DNA of 64,000 nt. Source: Hormiphora californensis. Taxonomy: Eukaryota > Ctenophora > Tentaculata > Cydippida > Pleurobrachiidae. The notes beneath the pieces are model-generated. The model saw only the letters and a list, made by a program, of their open reading frames with translations, made no database searches and was not told the origin of the DNA. Where the stretch lies: the NCBI GenBank assembly GCA_020137815.1, contig CM035355.1, forward strand, positions 3,492,750 through 3,556,749. Reading direction: 5' to 3'. This document shows positions 62,671 through 64,000 of this stretch, piece by piece. The position numbers and the translations under genes were made by a program. Position 1 is the first letter of the stretch, and each line of letters starts with the position of its first letter.

Positions 62671-64000
62671 TCAGGCAGGGGTTATGATGTCACAGTCATG
62701 AATTCATAATTGCCAATTACAGCTTTCACGCGACATGAATATTGGAAACATATAATGCCTCGTCATCGGCTAACAAGCGGCGAATATATGAACTACGGAC
62801 TGCCATTGCCAAGCTGTAGACGTTTGATACGGAGGAAACTGGAAAGATGATGTGTAGCGGGCTATCAGGGAAGATATGGTGCCAATATACGTCATAAAAT
62901 AAAGGAGTGCTAATAATGTGCCAATATAATATACTGGGAATATTGCGATATATACAACAACTGAGTAACCTACAGTGTAACATACACACACGTGTACCCA
63001 TGTGGTGGACAATAGGTACAAGTGTAGACACGTGCAGTGGGACACTGTCCCGTAGTGTGTAGGGTTATTGGAACCCATTGTATCGGTAGTTGACATGTGA
63101 AGTACAGATGTGTCTGGCGGCGCTGCAGTCCCAGCGCCTTTTTAACTTGACTGCAGCGCACGATCAGATCAGGACTACGGCACCAGACTACGGTATACCA
63201 AACTAAAAACTCTTTCTAGTTCAGAAATAGTTTATTTTTCATTATATTTGCAAGTACAGAAAAGTAGACATATAAACGAAGGGCTATAGATAAGCTACTG
63301 CAGATAAGCTGTAGATAGTCAGTAGGAAGAGCAGCTCATAGTGAGAACGAGCGTAGAACTAAGACACCTCCAATTAGCATATGAAGACAGTAGACACGTT
63401 CAATTAGCATATGAAGACGCACACGTGTGCTAATGAACTGCAAGAGCTGGAATATTTTATTGCGAGTAGACCGTTATACATATCTGACATCATGGTAGAT
63501 GGAGCGGTGTACATGAGTAGTCTAGCTGCACGTGCCGAACAAATACCATGTGGCATGATTTAGAATGAAGCCATGTGTCTATAGATTTGTGGTCTGTTTT
63601 AATTGTGCGTTCATGGTAGATTTTATAAAAATAGCCAGCATAATTTTCAACAGAAAATGTGGTGCGGTGCCAGATAGAAAATAAAAATGGATATGGAGAG
63701 AAAAGGAAAAATGAGAGGAAAGACAACGGCAACGTTTTATTCAAACCAAACATAATCCATCATTTTAAAGTAAGAGTGGCGCGCCGTGTTTTCTCACAAA
63801 ACTTAGTGGATGAACGGGGAGTACCACCAGGACCATTGGTATGGTATCGAAAATTTCCAATTCTGTCTCGTTCATTAGTTATGACGTAATATGTTCATTA
63901 TTTCAACTTTCATAAAAATGCTCTACAGAAAAATCTGTGCTTTGTGGATTGAAATGGATGCTTGCATCGTGTTCAGCGTCAAAAAATAGTCGGGGTACCA
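62671..64000. other. Intergenic DNA, nothing supported
   Basis: Short open frames only. A CAATTAGCATATGAAGAC motif is duplicated near 63372 and 63400. Confidence 0.5.

Overview
This is a window of animal (metazoan) nuclear DNA. Nearly all coding sequence is split into short exons (about 40-250 bp) by small GT-AG introns, with no operons. The recognisable proteins are a ciliary transport subunit (IFT140), a lysosomal-type gamma-glutamyl hydrolase, a PRPP-synthetase-associated protein and a Ly6/uPAR-type GPI-anchored protein. The Ly6/uPAR fold and the PRPSAP family point to an animal. The very short introns and the abundant palindromic elements suggest an invertebrate, possibly a sponge or other early-branching lineage, but the lineage is inference. 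I joined exons by eye, checking splice sites, phase and family alignment.

Layout. 1-4.1 kb: a LINE ORF1 (minus strand), two TA-flanked MITEs, and a large foldback element with about 674 bp arms and nested elements in its centre. 4.2-32.4 kb, minus strand: a complete IFT140 gene, 32 coding exons and 1470 codons before the stop, with no frame break. Its 4.3 kb intron 21 carries an antisense nested gene for a Ly6-like secreted/GPI-anchored protein (10.76-11.95 kb, plus). Intron 6 would be only about 88 bp, but holds one 12.8 kb element bounded by an identical 8-bp target duplication (CTATGGGA). That element has inverted ends, subterminal minisatellites, a LINE RNase H fragment, two families of kilobase tandem repeats, and a nested 808-bp element whose ends read CACAGTG with a 5-bp target duplication (Transib/RAG-like). 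32.9-34.5 kb, plus: gamma-glutamyl hydrolase, head to head with IFT140, with an apparent frame break at the conserved Pro-Gly-Gly loop. 35-41 kb: gene-poor, with palindromes and (GA/CT)n tracts. 41-43.7 kb, plus: PRPSAP. 46.6-54.8 kb, plus: an unrecognised multi-pass membrane protein whose first coding exon contains a 21-unit 33-bp minisatellite, each unit carrying a 5' splice-site consensus. 55.8-59.6 kb, minus: an intact 13-exon gene for an unrecognised 584-aa protein, tail to tail with the membrane gene. 60-64 kb: repeats, a mariner-like MITE and no confident gene.

The genes do not form one pathway. IFT140 and GGH share a divergent promoter region; the others are unrelated neighbours. The most notable structures are the giant element filling a tiny intron, the RSS-like element inside it with paralogous empty sites in the same window, and the minisatellite seeded across an exon-intron junction.
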